Assembly: GCA_003535335.1 (NCBI GenBank)
Contig: DOHJ01000127.1
Coordinates: 1 to 6,058, forward strand
Direction: 5' to 3'
DNA from: Paracoccaceae bacterium
Lineage (GTDB): Bacteria > Pseudomonadota > Alphaproteobacteria > Rhodobacterales > Rhodobacteraceae
Length of the DNA: 6,058 bases
The notes beneath the pieces were generated by a model, which was not told where the DNA came from, did not search any database, and saw only the letters and a program-made list of their open reading frames with translations. Made by a program: the position numbers and the translations under genes. This document shows, piece by piece, positions 6,040 through 6,058 of the stretch (position 1 is the first letter of the stretch; every line of letters begins with the position of its first letter).

Positions 6040-6058
6040 CTGCGCAACCAGCTGCACC

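Noticed and set aside
6038..6053. Inverted repeat AGCTG-N6-CAGCT after the globin stop, a possible terminator stem
   Set aside because: The stem is only five bases and the window ends before any T-run could be seen.
6025..6058. Possible C-terminus of a convergent minus-strand gene, reading VQLVAQLGPQ then TAG
   Set aside because: Only ten codons are visible and they overlap the globin gene; this is too little to separate from chance.

Overview
The window looks like chromosomal DNA from an alphaproteobacterium, most likely a marine Rhodobacteraceae (roseobacter-type) strain. This rests on the family-level look of PriA, the DUF484 protein, XerC and the small transaldolase, and on coding GC of roughly 58% in the housekeeping genes; it is a judgement by eye, not a search result.

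Layout. The left part reads on the minus strand: priA (537-2732), then a short AT-rich membrane protein gene (199-507), then the first 51 codons of a gene that runs off the left edge (1-153) and resembles the N-terminus of a stand-alone proline dehydrogenase. A divergent gap of 89 bases separates priA from a plus-strand gene for a small TalC-type transaldolase (2822-3475), which is followed by a strong hairpin. About 340 bases without a convincing gene follow, holding a possible decayed or tiny minus-strand ORF and a promoter candidate. Then come a DUF484 gene (start revised to 3870) and xerC, overlapping by four bases, and finally an AT-rich single-domain globin gene (5599-6039) with a palindrome just upstream of its start.

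How the genes relate. PriA (restart of stalled or collapsed replication forks) and XerC (resolution of chromosome dimers at dif) both serve chromosome maintenance, and the DUF484 gene is a familiar upstream companion of xerC. The transaldolase belongs to the pentose phosphate pathway and its active-site Phe129 points to transaldolase rather than fructose-6-phosphate aldolase activity. The small membrane protein gene and the globin gene are both near 41% GC, clearly below their neighbours, and are the two most accessory-looking genes here.

I found no CRISPR array, insertion sequence, tRNA, rRNA, phage module or clearly new multi-gene system. The items most worth a second look are the globin with its palindromic upstream element, the orphan membrane protein, the unexplained stretch between tal and the DUF484 gene, and the unsolved role of DUF484 next to XerC.
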